Origin: Christensenella tenuis | Lineage (GTDB): Bacteria > Bacillota > Clostridia > Christensenellales > Christensenellaceae | Assembly (NCBI RefSeq): GCF_014287795.1 | Contig: NZ_JACOON010000006.1 | Location: forward strand, 186,001-250,000 | Direction of reading: 5' to 3' | DNA length: 64,000 nucleotides | In this document: in pieces, positions 16,608 through 25,227 of the stretch | Layout: each line of letters starts with the position of its first letter | Position numbering within the stretch: the first letter of the stretch is position 1 | Program-made: the position numbers and the translations under genes | The notes under the pieces: model-generated | Told to the model about the DNA's origin: nothing | What the model saw: the letters and a program-made list of their open reading frames with translations, nothing else | Database searches by the model: none

Positions 16608-17510
16608 TTAAAACACATGTGAAAGCGCATACCATGCCGCGCCCCGGACGCCCGCATTCACCGCCGCAGCCCGTTCGATCACCATATTCTCAGCGGGATA
16701 CGGTTTTTTCACATGTTCGTAAATTTTTCCCGTGAGCTTTTCATACGGAAAATGATCCATCCCGAGTATACCGCCCCCAAGAATTACAAGCGTCGGGTCG
16801 AAAATCGTGATTTCGGCTGCCACGGGGATAGCGCAGGCTTCTATAAATTCTGCCAACTCGCGGGCGCCTTTATGTACCCGAAAAAGATCGGCAAGGGCGC
16901 AGTCCGCGAAACGCTCTTCCCACAGGGAAGCAAGATACGCCCCCGACGCATAGCATTCGATGCAGCCTTTCTTGCCGCAGCCGCAGGTCCGCGTTCCCCC
17001 GAGCACCGGAATATGTCCTGCATCGCAGCCGCTTCCGTGCGCGCCGCGCAGCAGATTGCCGCGGTAATACACACTGTTTCCAACGCCCGTTCCGAAATAG
17101 AAAGCAGTCACAATATCCTGCGCCCCCATCTGCCGTTCCATGATCTCCGCCTGGAGCAGCATATCCGTATCCTTGGCAATGGCAATGGGCAGCCCCAGGC
17201 TTTCCAGCCTGCTTACCACATCAACGCCGCCAAAACCCTCGTCCGGGTTCTTCAGGTTCGGACAGGGGAATACCGTTCTTCCGTCCGCGGCAACCGGTGC
17301 GGGAAAGCCGATCCCAATGGCTTGCGCATCCCGTACCCCATTCGCCTCCATAAACGTCCGTATCTCTTCGGCCAGCAGATCCGCCGCTTTCCCACCTTCG
17401 CACAGCGCTTTGCTCGGTTTTTTATCCAGGCAAAGTACCGTGCCGTCTTCGCGCACCCATCCGATACGAAAATTTGTGCCGCCGATATCGACCCCAATCG
17501 CACTTTTCAT
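16608..17510 (-). CDS. ROK-family sugar kinase, D-allose kinase-like
   Basis: About 300 residues. The N-terminal phosphate loop 'DIGGTN' and the ROK zinc motif are clear: 'GHIPV' followed by 'CGCGKKGCIECYASG'. The order of landmarks (PNL, DTDM, GTGVGN, GAHGSG, and the final KPYP then a GA-rich helix) follows E. coli D-allose kinase AlsK more closely than glucokinases. It would phosphorylate a free hexose or hexulose. The start at 17510, four bases after the transketolase stop, fits the family; a longer in-frame start at 17534 would overlap that gene. Neither has a strong ribosome binding site, so coupling is likely. Confidence 0.8.
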   Translation of the reverse strand: MKSAIGVDIGGTNFRIGWVREDGTVLCLDKKPSKALCEGGKAADLLAEEIRTFMEANGVRDAQAIGIGFPAPVAADGRTVFPCPNLKNPDEGFGGVDVVSRLESLGLPIAIAKDTDMLLQAEIMERQMGAQDIVTAFYFGTGVGNSVYYRGNLLRGAHGSGCDAGHIPVLGGTRTCGCGKKGCIECYASGAYLASLWEERFADCALADLFRVHKGARELAEFIEACAIPVAAEITIFDPTLVILGGGILGMDHFPYEKLTGKIYEHVKKPYPAENMVIERAAAVNAGVRGAAWYALSHVF

Positions 17511-17514
17511 GGTT

Positions 17515-18480
17515 CTATTTGTATTGAATGACATCTTTTACTGCCGCAATCACGCCCGCCGCGTTCAGGTGGAAGCGCTCCCTCAGGTAATCCATCGGGC
17601 CGACCTCACTGAATTCATCGCGTACGGCCAGCTTGCGCATTACGGTAGGCCGTTCCTCCGAGAGCACGGACGCCACCGCATCCCCAAGGCCGCCGTTTAC
17701 ATTATGGTTTTCCGCCGTTACGACCGCTCCTGTTTTTTGGGCGTATTCCACGATCAGTTCCCGGTCGATCGGTTTGATGGTGAACATATCGATCACAGCT
17801 GTGGAAATCCCTTCCTGCTCCAGTTTTTCCGCCGCAGCGAGAGCCTCGCTTACCATGATCCCACAGGCAATAACCGTCACGTCGCCGCCATCCTTCAGTA
17901 CGGCGCCCTTTCCCGGTGTGAATTCGCTGGAATCACTATACACCTTCACGGCCGGCGCGCGGTCCGCACGAAAATAGATTATTCTATTTTCGTCCTTTGT
18001 GGCGTGCATCAGGCTCCTGAACATCACGCTGTCCGTGATTTCAAACAGGTAGATATCCGGAATCGTACGCATCATAGCGATATCTTCAAACGTGGTGTGC
18101 GTGCCGCCGTTGAATTTCGCGCAAATTCCCGGGTCGCTTCCATAAAGGCGGATTGGGTTTTTCCCGTAAGCTGAAGAAATAAAGATTTGGTCAAAGACCC
18201 GCCGCGTAATGAACGGCGCAAACGTATGTGCGTATACCTTTTTCCCCACGCGCGCCATGCCTGCCGCCATGCCGATCATATTCCCTTCCTGAATGCCGAC
18301 GTTGAGCACGCGCCCCGGAAACCGTTCCTGTATCCTGTCGATCTTGATTGCCTTCATCAGGTCGGCGTCAATGGACACTACGTCCTCGTCGTTTTCCATC
18401 AGCTCCGCAATGGTATCCGTATAGGCCGAGCTCAGCGGCGCGGCTTCCGTTTCGTTATGAAATGCAAGTTCAATTTTCAT
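17515..18480 (-). CDS. Split transketolase, C-terminal subunit
   Basis: 321 residues covering the pyrimidine-binding and C-terminal domains of transketolase. 'NVGIQEGNMIGMAAGMA' contains the conserved Glu that activates the thiamine ring, and 'GGTHTTFEDIAMMRTIP' is the usual downstream signature. It works only with the N-terminal subunit encoded just before it. The ATG at 18480 has AGGAGG 6 bases upstream and overlaps the end of the N-terminal gene by 11 bases. Two-gene transketolases are common in clostridia and archaea; inside a sugar operon they often serve a dedicated pathway instead of the housekeeping pentose cycle. Confidence 0.92.
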   Translation of the reverse strand: MKIELAFHNETEAAPLSSAYTDTIAELMENDEDVVSIDADLMKAIKIDRIQERFPGRVLNVGIQEGNMIGMAAGMARVGKKVYAHTFAPFITRRVFDQIFISSAYGKNPIRLYGSDPGICAKFNGGTHTTFEDIAMMRTIPDIYLFEITDSVMFRSLMHATKDENRIIYFRADRAPAVKVYSDSSEFTPGKGAVLKDGGDVTVIACGIMVSEALAAAEKLEQEGISTAVIDMFTIKPIDRELIVEYAQKTGAVVTAENHNVNGGLGDAVASVLSEERPTVMRKLAVRDEFSEVGPMDYLRERFHLNAAGVIAAVKDVIQYK

Positions 18481-19333
18481 GTCGCTCCTCCTGTCCATAT
18501 TGTTTCATTTGTTCCCGAAGTTCCGCCATGCAGCGCTGAGCGAGGTCTTCGGGCATATCCATATGATGGTTCAGGCAGCCGAGCGCCGCGATTTCGCTGC
18601 ATCCATATCCTTTTATGGTATCGAGCAATATCACGCTTGGACGGCCTTTTTCCTTTTTCGCAAGTTCCACCGCCGCAAAGATCGATGCCGGGTCGTTTCC
18701 GTTTATCTGCTGCGTATGCCAGCCGAAGGAACGGAATTTCATGAACAGGCTCTTAAGCGGCATGATCTCGTCTACCGTACCGTCAAGCTGAACCTTATTG
18801 TAGTCTACAAAACAAATAAGGGCGTCGAGTCCGAATTTCGGTGCGGCAAGCGCGGCTTCCCAAATTTGCCCTTCCTGGCATTCTCCGTCCCCCAGAACCG
18901 CATAGACCGTATTTGGTATTCCATCAAGCTTAAGGCCGTACGCCATACCCGCCGCAAGGGAAAGCCCCTGCCCGAGCGAGCCGGTCGTGCAATCAATCCC
19001 CGGCGTTTTATTCCCATCGCAGTGGCTTGGGAGGCGCGTCCCGCCCTGGTTGAGCGTATCGAGCCATTCCATTGGGAAAAAGCCTTTAAGGGCAAGCGCT
19101 GCGTAAAGCGCCGGGCCTGCATGCCCCTTAGAAACGACCAGCCTGTCCCGCTCTTTTTTCCGCGGATTTTTCGGATCTATATCCATAATCCCGCTGTAAA
19201 GGGAAGCGACCACATCTACTACAGAAAGGCAGCCGCCTGCGTGTCCAAAGCCCAGCTTTGCCAACTGGCGGATTACCTGCATGCGGATTTCCACCGCAAA
19301 TTTCTCCGTATCCCTTATTACCTGATTTTCCAT
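18470..19333 (-). CDS. Split transketolase, N-terminal (thiamine pyrophosphate-binding) subunit
   Basis: 287 residues. The TPP/magnesium motif 'GDGECQEGQIWEAA' ends in a conserved Asn ('VDYNKVQLDG'), and 'SKGHAGPALYAALA' with the active-site His lies before it. Together with the next gene it forms a complete transketolase that moves two-carbon units between ketose and aldose phosphates. Length is normal for the split form. It lies between the VOC gene and the C-terminal subunit in the carbohydrate operon, so the substrate may be the phosphorylated product of the PfkB or ROK kinase. Confidence 0.92.
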   Translation of the reverse strand: MENQVIRDTEKFAVEIRMQVIRQLAKLGFGHAGGCLSVVDVVASLYSGIMDIDPKNPRKKERDRLVVSKGHAGPALYAALALKGFFPMEWLDTLNQGGTRLPSHCDGNKTPGIDCTTGSLGQGLSLAAGMAYGLKLDGIPNTVYAVLGDGECQEGQIWEAALAAPKFGLDALICFVDYNKVQLDGTVDEIMPLKSLFMKFRSFGWHTQQINGNDPASIFAAVELAKKEKGRPSVILLDTIKGYGCSEIAALGCLNHHMDMPEDLAQRCMAELREQMKQYGQEERHEN

Positions 19334-19358
19334 AATTACATTACTCTCCTATCGCCTT

Positions 19359-19760
19359 CTATAACACTTCTGTAAGTTCCAGGTGTTCATTGTCCGGCCC
19401 GCGGAATAGGATCCATTTCGATCCATGAGGGAAAACGTCCGCATTGCAGACGGCCTCCTCTGTCTCGAACACGATCCCACGTGCGGCCAGAGTCCTTTTT
19501 ACCGTTTCGATATCTTCCACCTTCATTGCGATATGGTCGACCAGTCCATCTGTCCGTTTTTGCAGTTTTTCCAGCCGCACAAGTTCGAGCGTCAGACAGC
19601 CGTTCTGTACGAAGGCAACGTCTGTAGTCGTTCCGTCTGCCTCCTTTACCCTGCATTCCCATATCGTTTTAAAATCCAGTATCTTCTCGTAAAATTCCTT
19701 TGATTTTTGCAGATCGGATACAAATACGCCAATGTGCGCGAGTCCTTCCAATTTTGCCAT
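19359..19760 (-). CDS. VOC-family (glyoxalase/dioxygenase fold) protein
   Basis: 133 residues, one VOC module made of two beta-alpha-beta-beta-beta repeats. Candidate metal ligands are H9 ('LAHIGVFV'), the Glu of 'LTLELVRL', H of 'LVDHIAMKV' and the Glu of 'NEHLEL', the usual His/Glu/His/Glu pattern, so a divalent metal enzyme such as a lyase, epimerase or isomerase is possible. It is not close enough to lactoylglutathione lyase to assign a reaction. In a sugar operon that lacks an obvious isomerase or epimerase, it is a candidate for that missing step. Spacing to neighbours is 25-28 bases. Confidence 0.8.
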   Translation of the reverse strand: MAKLEGLAHIGVFVSDLQKSKEFYEKILDFKTIWECRVKEADGTTTDVAFVQNGCLTLELVRLEKLQKRTDGLVDHIAMKVEDIETVKRTLAARGIVFETEEAVCNADVFPHGSKWILFRGPDNEHLELTEVL

Positions 19761-19788
19761 ATTGTCCTCCTCCGTTCCAAGCCCGCAT

Positions 19789-20907
19789 TCAGCGGTCCAG
19801 CTTTCCTCTTTTCCATTCCATCAGGAAACGTTCCATCTCTTCCGCCGTGCCCGTGCGCCCATTCCGCACGTAAAATCCCGACGTGGCTGTTCCGAGCATC
19901 AGCGAAAGCGCAGGCTCAAAGCCGCACAAATATCCATAGGCGAATCCCGCGTTGAAATTATCCCCTGCACCCGTGCTGAGGACGGGCTGCGCACAGAACG
20001 GACCTTCTACTTCATAATAATTCCCGCCCGTCATACAGGCTGCTTTTTTAACCGGGTGCACGACCAGGCAGTCTATCTTTATCTGTTTCGCAACAAAACG
20101 GGTGAGCTCTTCCAGCGGATAGTCACGATACCCTGCAATCGGTCTGCCGAACAGTTCCGCAAATTCGCACGCTTCCTTTTTGTTGAGCCCAAGAGCCGTT
20201 TTGATTCCCGCTTCCTCGAAACGCTCAAGCAGCCGGACCGCGCCGAGAATCTCTTCCCCGCTGCGCTTTTCCGGATCGGCAAAATCAATAAACAACGTTT
20301 TCCCCGCCCGGTTTTCCACATGGGGGAGAACTTCCTCAAGCAGGCCTTCCCATATCTCACTCATGTGCATAATCATCGACCAGTTGCTGAAGCTCAGAAG
20401 TTCTGCTTCGCGGACTAGGCAGATCAGTTCTTCCAGACCCACCGCGCGCTTTACGTCGTCCCAGTCCATCAGATTCAGGGGAACAAGTTTACAACGGATG
20501 ATCTTTCCGTCTTCAAATTCCACCGCATCCGTCTGTCCTGGATCTGCCACGCCGATAACGCGCGATCCCTCCGCAAGCGGCCCATAAACCGGATCAAGCG
20601 CCCCGGTTCCAACCGTTCCGATATAGGTCAGGCCAATCCCATAGTTTTTGAGCCCGATCGACATATTCGGCCCGTTGCCTCCGAGTTTCTTTGCGACTGT
20701 CACGATTTCCATGCTGGTACTGAGCCCCGCACCGTTACGGACCATGGTCGCGTAATCCTCTATGGTACGCACGCGTGTATAATGCCCGGGATCCGTGCGT
20801 TTATCCACCACATGCACCACTTCGTCGATAAATCCATCGAATCCAATCACGGCGGGGCGGCGCTTTTTGACCGCGTCTTTGAGTTTTTCTACCAGTTTTT
20901 CCTGCAT
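19789..20907 (-). CDS. PfkB-family carbohydrate kinase
   Basis: 372 residues, at the long end for the family. The N-terminal sugar-binding signature 'KKLGGNGPNMSIGLKNYG' and the C-terminal catalytic motif 'LSTGAGDNFNAGFAYG' (Asp as general base in GAGD) are intact. It phosphorylates a sugar or sugar phosphate; proximity to a class II aldolase suggests formation of a ketose 1-phosphate or bisphosphate. An insertion of ~40 residues near 130-190 accounts for the length. The promoter is that of the whole operon; the gap to the aldolase gene is 71 bases. Confidence 0.88.
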   Translation of the reverse strand: MQEKLVEKLKDAVKKRRPAVIGFDGFIDEVVHVVDKRTDPGHYTRVRTIEDYATMVRNGAGLSTSMEIVTVAKKLGGNGPNMSIGLKNYGIGLTYIGTVGTGALDPVYGPLAEGSRVIGVADPGQTDAVEFEDGKIIRCKLVPLNLMDWDDVKRAVGLEELICLVREAELLSFSNWSMIMHMSEIWEGLLEEVLPHVENRAGKTLFIDFADPEKRSGEEILGAVRLLERFEEAGIKTALGLNKKEACEFAELFGRPIAGYRDYPLEELTRFVAKQIKIDCLVVHPVKKAACMTGGNYYEVEGPFCAQPVLSTGAGDNFNAGFAYGYLCGFEPALSLMLGTATSGFYVRNGRTGTAEEMERFLMEWKRGKLDR

Positions 20908-20978
20908 ATCGGCTCCTTTCCTATTTTCAAAAGAAACGCGCGGAGTTCACAAAAGGCGCGTTTCCCGCGGCCCATATA

Positions 20979-21839
20979 TCACCGTTTTCCAGCAGAGCCG
21001 AACAAAATTATTTTTTTCTCCACTTCTGTGCAGACCGCCTCCGCCACTTTGGCACATAGGTCAAGATAGCCGAGGTATTGACTTTCCTCCTCCATACAGT
21101 TTTCCTTCAGGCATTTTTTTGCCGCAATATTGAGGTCTGTAAAAATATTTATTTTCGCGATTCCGTTCTGGACCGCATTTTCAAAATCCCCGTCCGAAAG
21201 GCCGCTTCCTCCGTGCATCACAAGGGGAACCGGTACCTCCCGCCGCAGTTCTTTCAGCCGCTCGAGGTTCAGTTTCGGCTCTCTCCGGTAGACTCCGTGC
21301 ACCGTTCCGATGGCTACCGCAAGCGCGTCCGCCCCGGTTTCGCGGATAAATTGCACAGCCTCGCGCACGTCCGTATAGTCGTCCGCGCTCTCCTCGTAGC
21401 CGTCCTCATAACCCTCCAGTCCGGCAACGTGTCCGAGTTCCGCTTCGACCGTCACATTCTTCGGGGCGCAAAACCGGACCACTTCCTTTGTACGGCGCAC
21501 ATTTTCTTCAAACGTCTGGTCTGAAGCGTCGATCATAACCGACGTAAAACCTGCGTCCACCGCGCGTTTGATATATTCAAATGATTTGGAATGGTCAAGA
21601 TGAACGGCAACCGGTATATCCGCCGTCTCTGCCGCCGCGATCATCGCCGGGGCAAATTCTTCGATTGATACCAGTTTCTCAAATACCTCCGCAAATGCGA
21701 GGATAATGGGCGAATTATACTTTTCTCCTGCCTTGACCGCGCCGCGCAGCATCTCGATGTTGAACACATTGAAATGCCCTACCGCATATCTGCCTTCCCG
21801 CGCATGTTCCAGCATTTCCTTCATATTTACAAGCGACAT
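20979..21839 (-). CDS. Class II (zinc) ketose-bisphosphate aldolase
   Basis: 286 residues of the FbaA/GatY/KbaY type. Zinc ligands are visible: the paired His of 'VHLDHSKSF', the His in 'GTVHGVY' and the His of 'VMHGGSGL'; 'VEAELGHVAG' is the conserved loop. It splits a ketose phosphate to dihydroxyacetone phosphate and an aldehyde. The family does not separate fructose from tagatose or other ketose substrates, so specificity must come from context. A clear GGAGG site precedes the ATG. Only 18 bases separate it from the polyol dehydrogenase upstream. Confidence 0.9.
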   Translation of the reverse strand: MSLVNMKEMLEHAREGRYAVGHFNVFNIEMLRGAVKAGEKYNSPIILAFAEVFEKLVSIEEFAPAMIAAAETADIPVAVHLDHSKSFEYIKRAVDAGFTSVMIDASDQTFEENVRRTKEVVRFCAPKNVTVEAELGHVAGLEGYEDGYEESADDYTDVREAVQFIRETGADALAVAIGTVHGVYRREPKLNLERLKELRREVPVPLVMHGGSGLSDGDFENAVQNGIAKINIFTDLNIAAKKCLKENCMEEESQYLGYLDLCAKVAEAVCTEVEKKIILFGSAGKR

Positions 21840-21857
21840 TCTGTTTCCTCCGCTGTT

Positions 21858-22907
21858 TTAGTCCGCTATTTTCACGACCGCCTTGACAATGTTCGCCTTG
21901 TTTTCTACGCTTTGATCCATCGCGTTCTGGATATCGCCGAACGGGAAAATATCCGTTACGATATTCTTCAGGTCGACTTTGCCCGCTGCAACCGCCTCGA
22001 TCGCCATTGGATAGATGTTGCGGTAACGGAAGATTGTCTTGAAGGTTAATTCCTTATCGAGTGCGAGGTTCATAGGGATGTTTGCATTGTCTTTCAGGGA
22101 ATAACCCACGAAAACGACGGTCCCTCCCTTTTTTGCGCCCTTGATTGCCTGCTGCATGGTGATCTCGTTGCCGGCCGTCTCGATCACCAGGTCGCAGCCC
22201 GTTCCCGCGGTCAGTTCCATGATTTTACAGACTACATCCTGCTCCGCGCCGTTAATCACGCCTGTCGCGCCGAGCTCCATCGCTTTTTCCAGCCGTTTGG
22301 GCATGATGTCCACCACGTAGACCTTTGAAACGCCTTTGGCCCTCAGGGCCATCATGGATACAAGCCCGATACAGCCCGCTCCCATCACAACAGCCGTTTG
22401 TCCAAGCTCGGCGCCGCCTTGGTTTGCAGCATGAAAGCCGACTGCCAGCGGCTCGATCAGCGCACCCTCGAGAGTGCTCACATTGTCTGGAAGCTTGAAG
22501 CACAGGTCCGCCTCGTGCGCCACATATTCCTGAAACACACCGTCCACCGGGGGCGTCGCAAAAAAAATTACATCCGGGCAGAGGTTATAGCGTCCACTTT
22601 TGCAAAATTCACAGTGTCCGCATGTTTTACCCGGTTCCAGCGCGACGCGGTCCCCCGCTTTGAGGTGCTTCACGTCTCTGCCTACTTCCACTACCGTGCC
22701 GCCAGGTTCGTGCCCCAAAACGAATGGCGGTTTTACCACATGGCCGCCAATGGCGCCCGCTTCATAAAAATGAAGGTCTGAACCGCAAATCCCTACATAT
22801 TCCAGTTTTACCAGCACTTCATTGTCTTTTGGCTGCGGGATTGGCCGCTCCGTATAGCCCATTTTTCCTACGCCGTTCATGACGGCAACTTTCATTGTCC
22901 CTTTCAA
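21858..22907 (-). CDS. Zinc-dependent polyol (sorbitol/xylitol-type) dehydrogenase
   Basis: About 350 residues, medium-chain dehydrogenase. Catalytic zinc ligands lie in 'GICGSDLHFY' (Cys) and 'LGHEPGG' (His, Glu); the structural zinc site is complete ('CGHCEFCKSGRYNLC'). The NAD-binding Rossmann motif is 'GAGCIGLV', followed by 'VVDIMPKRLEKA', whose Asp indicates NAD over NADP. It oxidises a secondary alcohol of a polyol or sugar to a keto group. A TTG at 22907 (with GGAG 9 bases upstream) or the ATG at 22895 could be the start; the latter fits the family's usual N-terminus. Confidence 0.9.
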   Translation of the reverse strand: MKGTMKVAVMNGVGKMGYTERPIPQPKDNEVLVKLEYVGICGSDLHFYEAGAIGGHVVKPPFVLGHEPGGTVVEVGRDVKHLKAGDRVALEPGKTCGHCEFCKSGRYNLCPDVIFFATPPVDGVFQEYVAHEADLCFKLPDNVSTLEGALIEPLAVGFHAANQGGAELGQTAVVMGAGCIGLVSMMALRAKGVSKVYVVDIMPKRLEKAMELGATGVINGAEQDVVCKIMELTAGTGCDLVIETAGNEITMQQAIKGAKKGGTVVFVGYSLKDNANIPMNLALDKELTFKTIFRYRNIYPMAIEAVAAGKVDLKNIVTDIFPFGDIQNAMDQSVENKANIVKAVVKIAD

Positions 22908-22939
22908 TATCCCTGTCTCCTCTCACTATGCGGATTGCC

Positions 22940-22972
22940 GCGCAAAGGCGGCCATACAGCCGCCTTTCGCAT
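22940..22972 (-). repeat. Intercistronic hairpin between binding-protein and dehydrogenase genes
   Basis: AAAGGCGGC and its complement with a 4-5 base loop, without a following T-run on the minus strand. Such hairpins after binding-protein genes usually stabilise the upstream mRNA and lower expression downstream. Confidence 0.55.
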
Positions 22973-23074
22973 GCAATCCCAATCTTTTCAATCACCCACG
23001 CACATCATTTTTCAGTCGGGCCGGGCCGCCTCGCGTCCTGGCCGGATGTTCCGGTTGCAGATGTTTTTGAATGG

Positions 23075-24172
23075 TCAGGCAGCAGCGTCCTGATGCTGTT
23101 TTACTTCGTCTTCTGTAAGCTGTCCATTGTCTATATAGATCTTAATGTATTCATCTACGTTACTCGAATCCACAAGGATCGCTTCGATCGCGTAATCTTC
23201 CTGCTCGGTCGCGCCTGTCAGGAGTTCGTAGGCCAGCTTCGTGTTCAATTCGCCGAGTTCGATTGCATTTTGGAGGCAGGTCGCGGTCTGCAAGCCGTCG
23301 ATTACATTGAGCATTCCGCCTGCCGTGCCGTCCACGCCGTACACGAGAGTGTTCTCAAACGCCGGATTATCTTTTGCCATATTGATGAAACCCTGCGCGA
23401 GCGCGTCGGATGTGGTCAGCGTGCAGTCCCACGTGCCGTAGGACTGTGCCCAGTCCTCGAATACCGCCATTGCATCCGCTTCGCTGCCCTGCTCGATAAT
23501 CTGGTCGCCCAATACTTCGATATCAGGGCGCTTTGCAAGCAGCTCCTCCTGGAACGCTTGATAGCGGGTCGTCGTATGCAAATTGCCCGGCAGGCAGTTC
23601 AGTATAACGATTTTGCCATTTTCCGGTATTTTTTCCGCCGCGTCCCTTGCGAGGACCGCGCCCTGTTCGTACGGATCTGCATCAACGCTGGAAGCGCCTT
23701 CAAGATCCGGAATTTTAGCGTTCGTGGTGATTACCTTGATACCTGCTTCCACCAGTTTTTCCGCATACGGCCGTTGGAGCTCGCCGTCGTTCGGCTGGAT
23801 AATCACACAGTCGTATCCTTGGGTGATACAGTTTTCAAGCAGGGAATTCTCCTTTTCCGGATCGCCCTGGGAATCGAGAACGTCGAGCGTATAGGTGTCG
23901 GAATATTCTTCCGCCGATTTTTGCATTTCGGATGCAAGCCAGGAAGCAAATTGATCCGAAAGGGTACGGGCCACATAGGCAACCTTATACTTTCCGCCTT
24001 CGCCCTCGCTGCCGCTGTCCGAGGCCGCGGACGATTCGGCAGGAGCGGCGGATGCCTGTGTATCCGTTCCGGAATCTGAAGACGCCGCCGGCTGTTCGGT
24101 GCTTGCACAGCCTGTAAGGGCAACTGCCGCAAGCATCACGCTTACCAAGATAATGCTAACTAATTTTTTCAT
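23075..24172 (-). CDS. Sugar ABC transporter substrate-binding lipoprotein (ribose/type 1 family)
   Basis: 365 residues. The signal peptide ends in a lipobox 'LTGC' (Cys ~22), followed by a Ser/Ala-rich linker to ~50 and a periplasmic-binding-protein type 1 domain. 'YVARTLSDQFASWLASEMQKSA' opens the first lobe, and 'IIQPNDGE' and 'TTSDALAQGF' are typical ligand-cleft loops. It delivers a monosaccharide or polyol to the permease and ATPase encoded upstream. The gap of 70 bases on the permease side and the hairpin on the other suit high-level synthesis. Confidence 0.92.
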   Translation of the reverse strand: MKKLVSIILVSVMLAAVALTGCASTEQPAASSDSGTDTQASAAPAESSAASDSGSEGEGGKYKVAYVARTLSDQFASWLASEMQKSAEEYSDTYTLDVLDSQGDPEKENSLLENCITQGYDCVIIQPNDGELQRPYAEKLVEAGIKVITTNAKIPDLEGASSVDADPYEQGAVLARDAAEKIPENGKIVILNCLPGNLHTTTRYQAFQEELLAKRPDIEVLGDQIIEQGSEADAMAVFEDWAQSYGTWDCTLTTSDALAQGFINMAKDNPAFENTLVYGVDGTAGGMLNVIDGLQTATCLQNAIELGELNTKLAYELLTGATEQEDYAIEAILVDSSNVDEYIKIYIDNGQLTEDEVKQHQDAAA

Positions 24173-24242
24173 ACTTTCCTCCTCGTAATTTTATATTTCA
24201 TTTTTTCTTCCGCTGCGTAGGTATCGGAACCGGAAGAAAACT

Positions 24243-25214
24243 TTATTTATTTGATTTACTGGTTTGCCGGTCTTTGGAATAGATGTCGATAATAACAGCA
24301 ACCGCAATGATCGCGCCGCGTACAATTTGTTGTATGTATGAGTCTACTGACATCAGGTTCATGATATTACTTAGAAATCCGACGATCAGAGCTCCGAGCA
24401 GCGTTCCTACAGGGTTTCCAACGCCTCCTGTAAAACTCGTGCCGCCGATGATCGTTGCTGTAAGGGCATCAAATTCATAGTCTTTGGCGCCGTTTGGCAG
24501 TCCGCCGTTGACGCGGGACATGAACACCAGCGCCGCGACGCCTACGAGCACGCCGTTGACAAGGTAAGCCTTCATTTTGACAGCGTTCACTTTGATACCC
24601 GAAGCATTTGCCGCTTCTTCATTTCCGCCGACCGCATAGGTAGAGCGTCCGAAGCGTGTATAACGCATAATATAAATCATGATGGCAAGTGCGATAAGCA
24701 TGATGACAACGGGGATTGGGATCGGTCCAAAAGAGCCTTGGCCAACTATATTATAGTCGCCGATCTCATAGACGTTTTGCCCGCCCGTAATATAGAGCGC
24801 CGCGCCGCGCGCGATCGCCTGCGTCGCGAGGGTCGCGATGAAAGGCGGCGTTTTGAATTTCGTTACCATCAGTCCGTTGAGCGCGTTGATTGCCAGCGCT
24901 ACGCCGATTGCTACAGCAAAGCCCACGAACAGGTTGGGAACCGCCTTATACGCCAAGACCGATACGACGCCGGCAAACGCGACTACAGAGCCGCAGGATA
25001 AGTCAAGCAATCCGGCGATAATCAAAATCATTTCGCCGAGGGCCAGCATGATGACGACCGATTGTTGGCGGAATACGTTAATCAGGTTGGTCGACGTCAA
25101 AAAGTTTTCGTTAGCAAACGTACATACGATCATGAATATAATCAGGATAAAAATAAGGCTATATTTGCTAAAGAAATTTTTCTTTCCTTTATTGAGTGTC
25201 ATTTGTTTTTCCAT
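24243..25214 (-). CDS. Sugar ABC transporter permease (RbsC-type)
   Basis: 323 residues with about nine hydrophobic segments; 'GLLDLSCGSVVAFAGVVSVLA' and 'GGTSFTGGVGNPVGTLLGALIVG' are hallmark stretches of the ribose/xylose permease family (BPD_transp_2). It forms the homodimeric membrane channel of the importer together with the ATPase 13 bases upstream and the lipoprotein downstream. Length is normal. Substrate cannot be told from the permease; operon context suggests a polyol or rare hexose/pentose. Confidence 0.93.
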   Translation of the reverse strand: MEKQMTLNKGKKNFFSKYSLIFILIIFMIVCTFANENFLTSTNLINVFRQQSVVIMLALGEMILIIAGLLDLSCGSVVAFAGVVSVLAYKAVPNLFVGFAVAIGVALAINALNGLMVTKFKTPPFIATLATQAIARGAALYITGGQNVYEIGDYNIVGQGSFGPIPIPVVIMLIALAIMIYIMRYTRFGRSTYAVGGNEEAANASGIKVNAVKMKAYLVNGVLVGVAALVFMSRVNGGLPNGAKDYEFDALTATIIGGTSFTGGVGNPVGTLLGALIVGFLSNIMNLMSVDSYIQQIVRGAIIAVAVIIDIYSKDRQTSKSNK

Positions 25215-25227
25215 TGCTTTACTCCTT

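Noticed and set aside
17515..19333. Sulfoquinovose transketolase pathway
   Set aside because: The split transketolase fits, but the sulfosugar isomerase, sulfoerythrose isomerase and sulfoacetaldehyde reductase genes are not present.
22895..24079. 394-aa plus-strand frame opposite the sugar-binding lipoprotein
   Set aside because: The minus strand encodes a clear lipoprotein with signal peptide and binding domain; the plus frame has unlike composition and no start signals.
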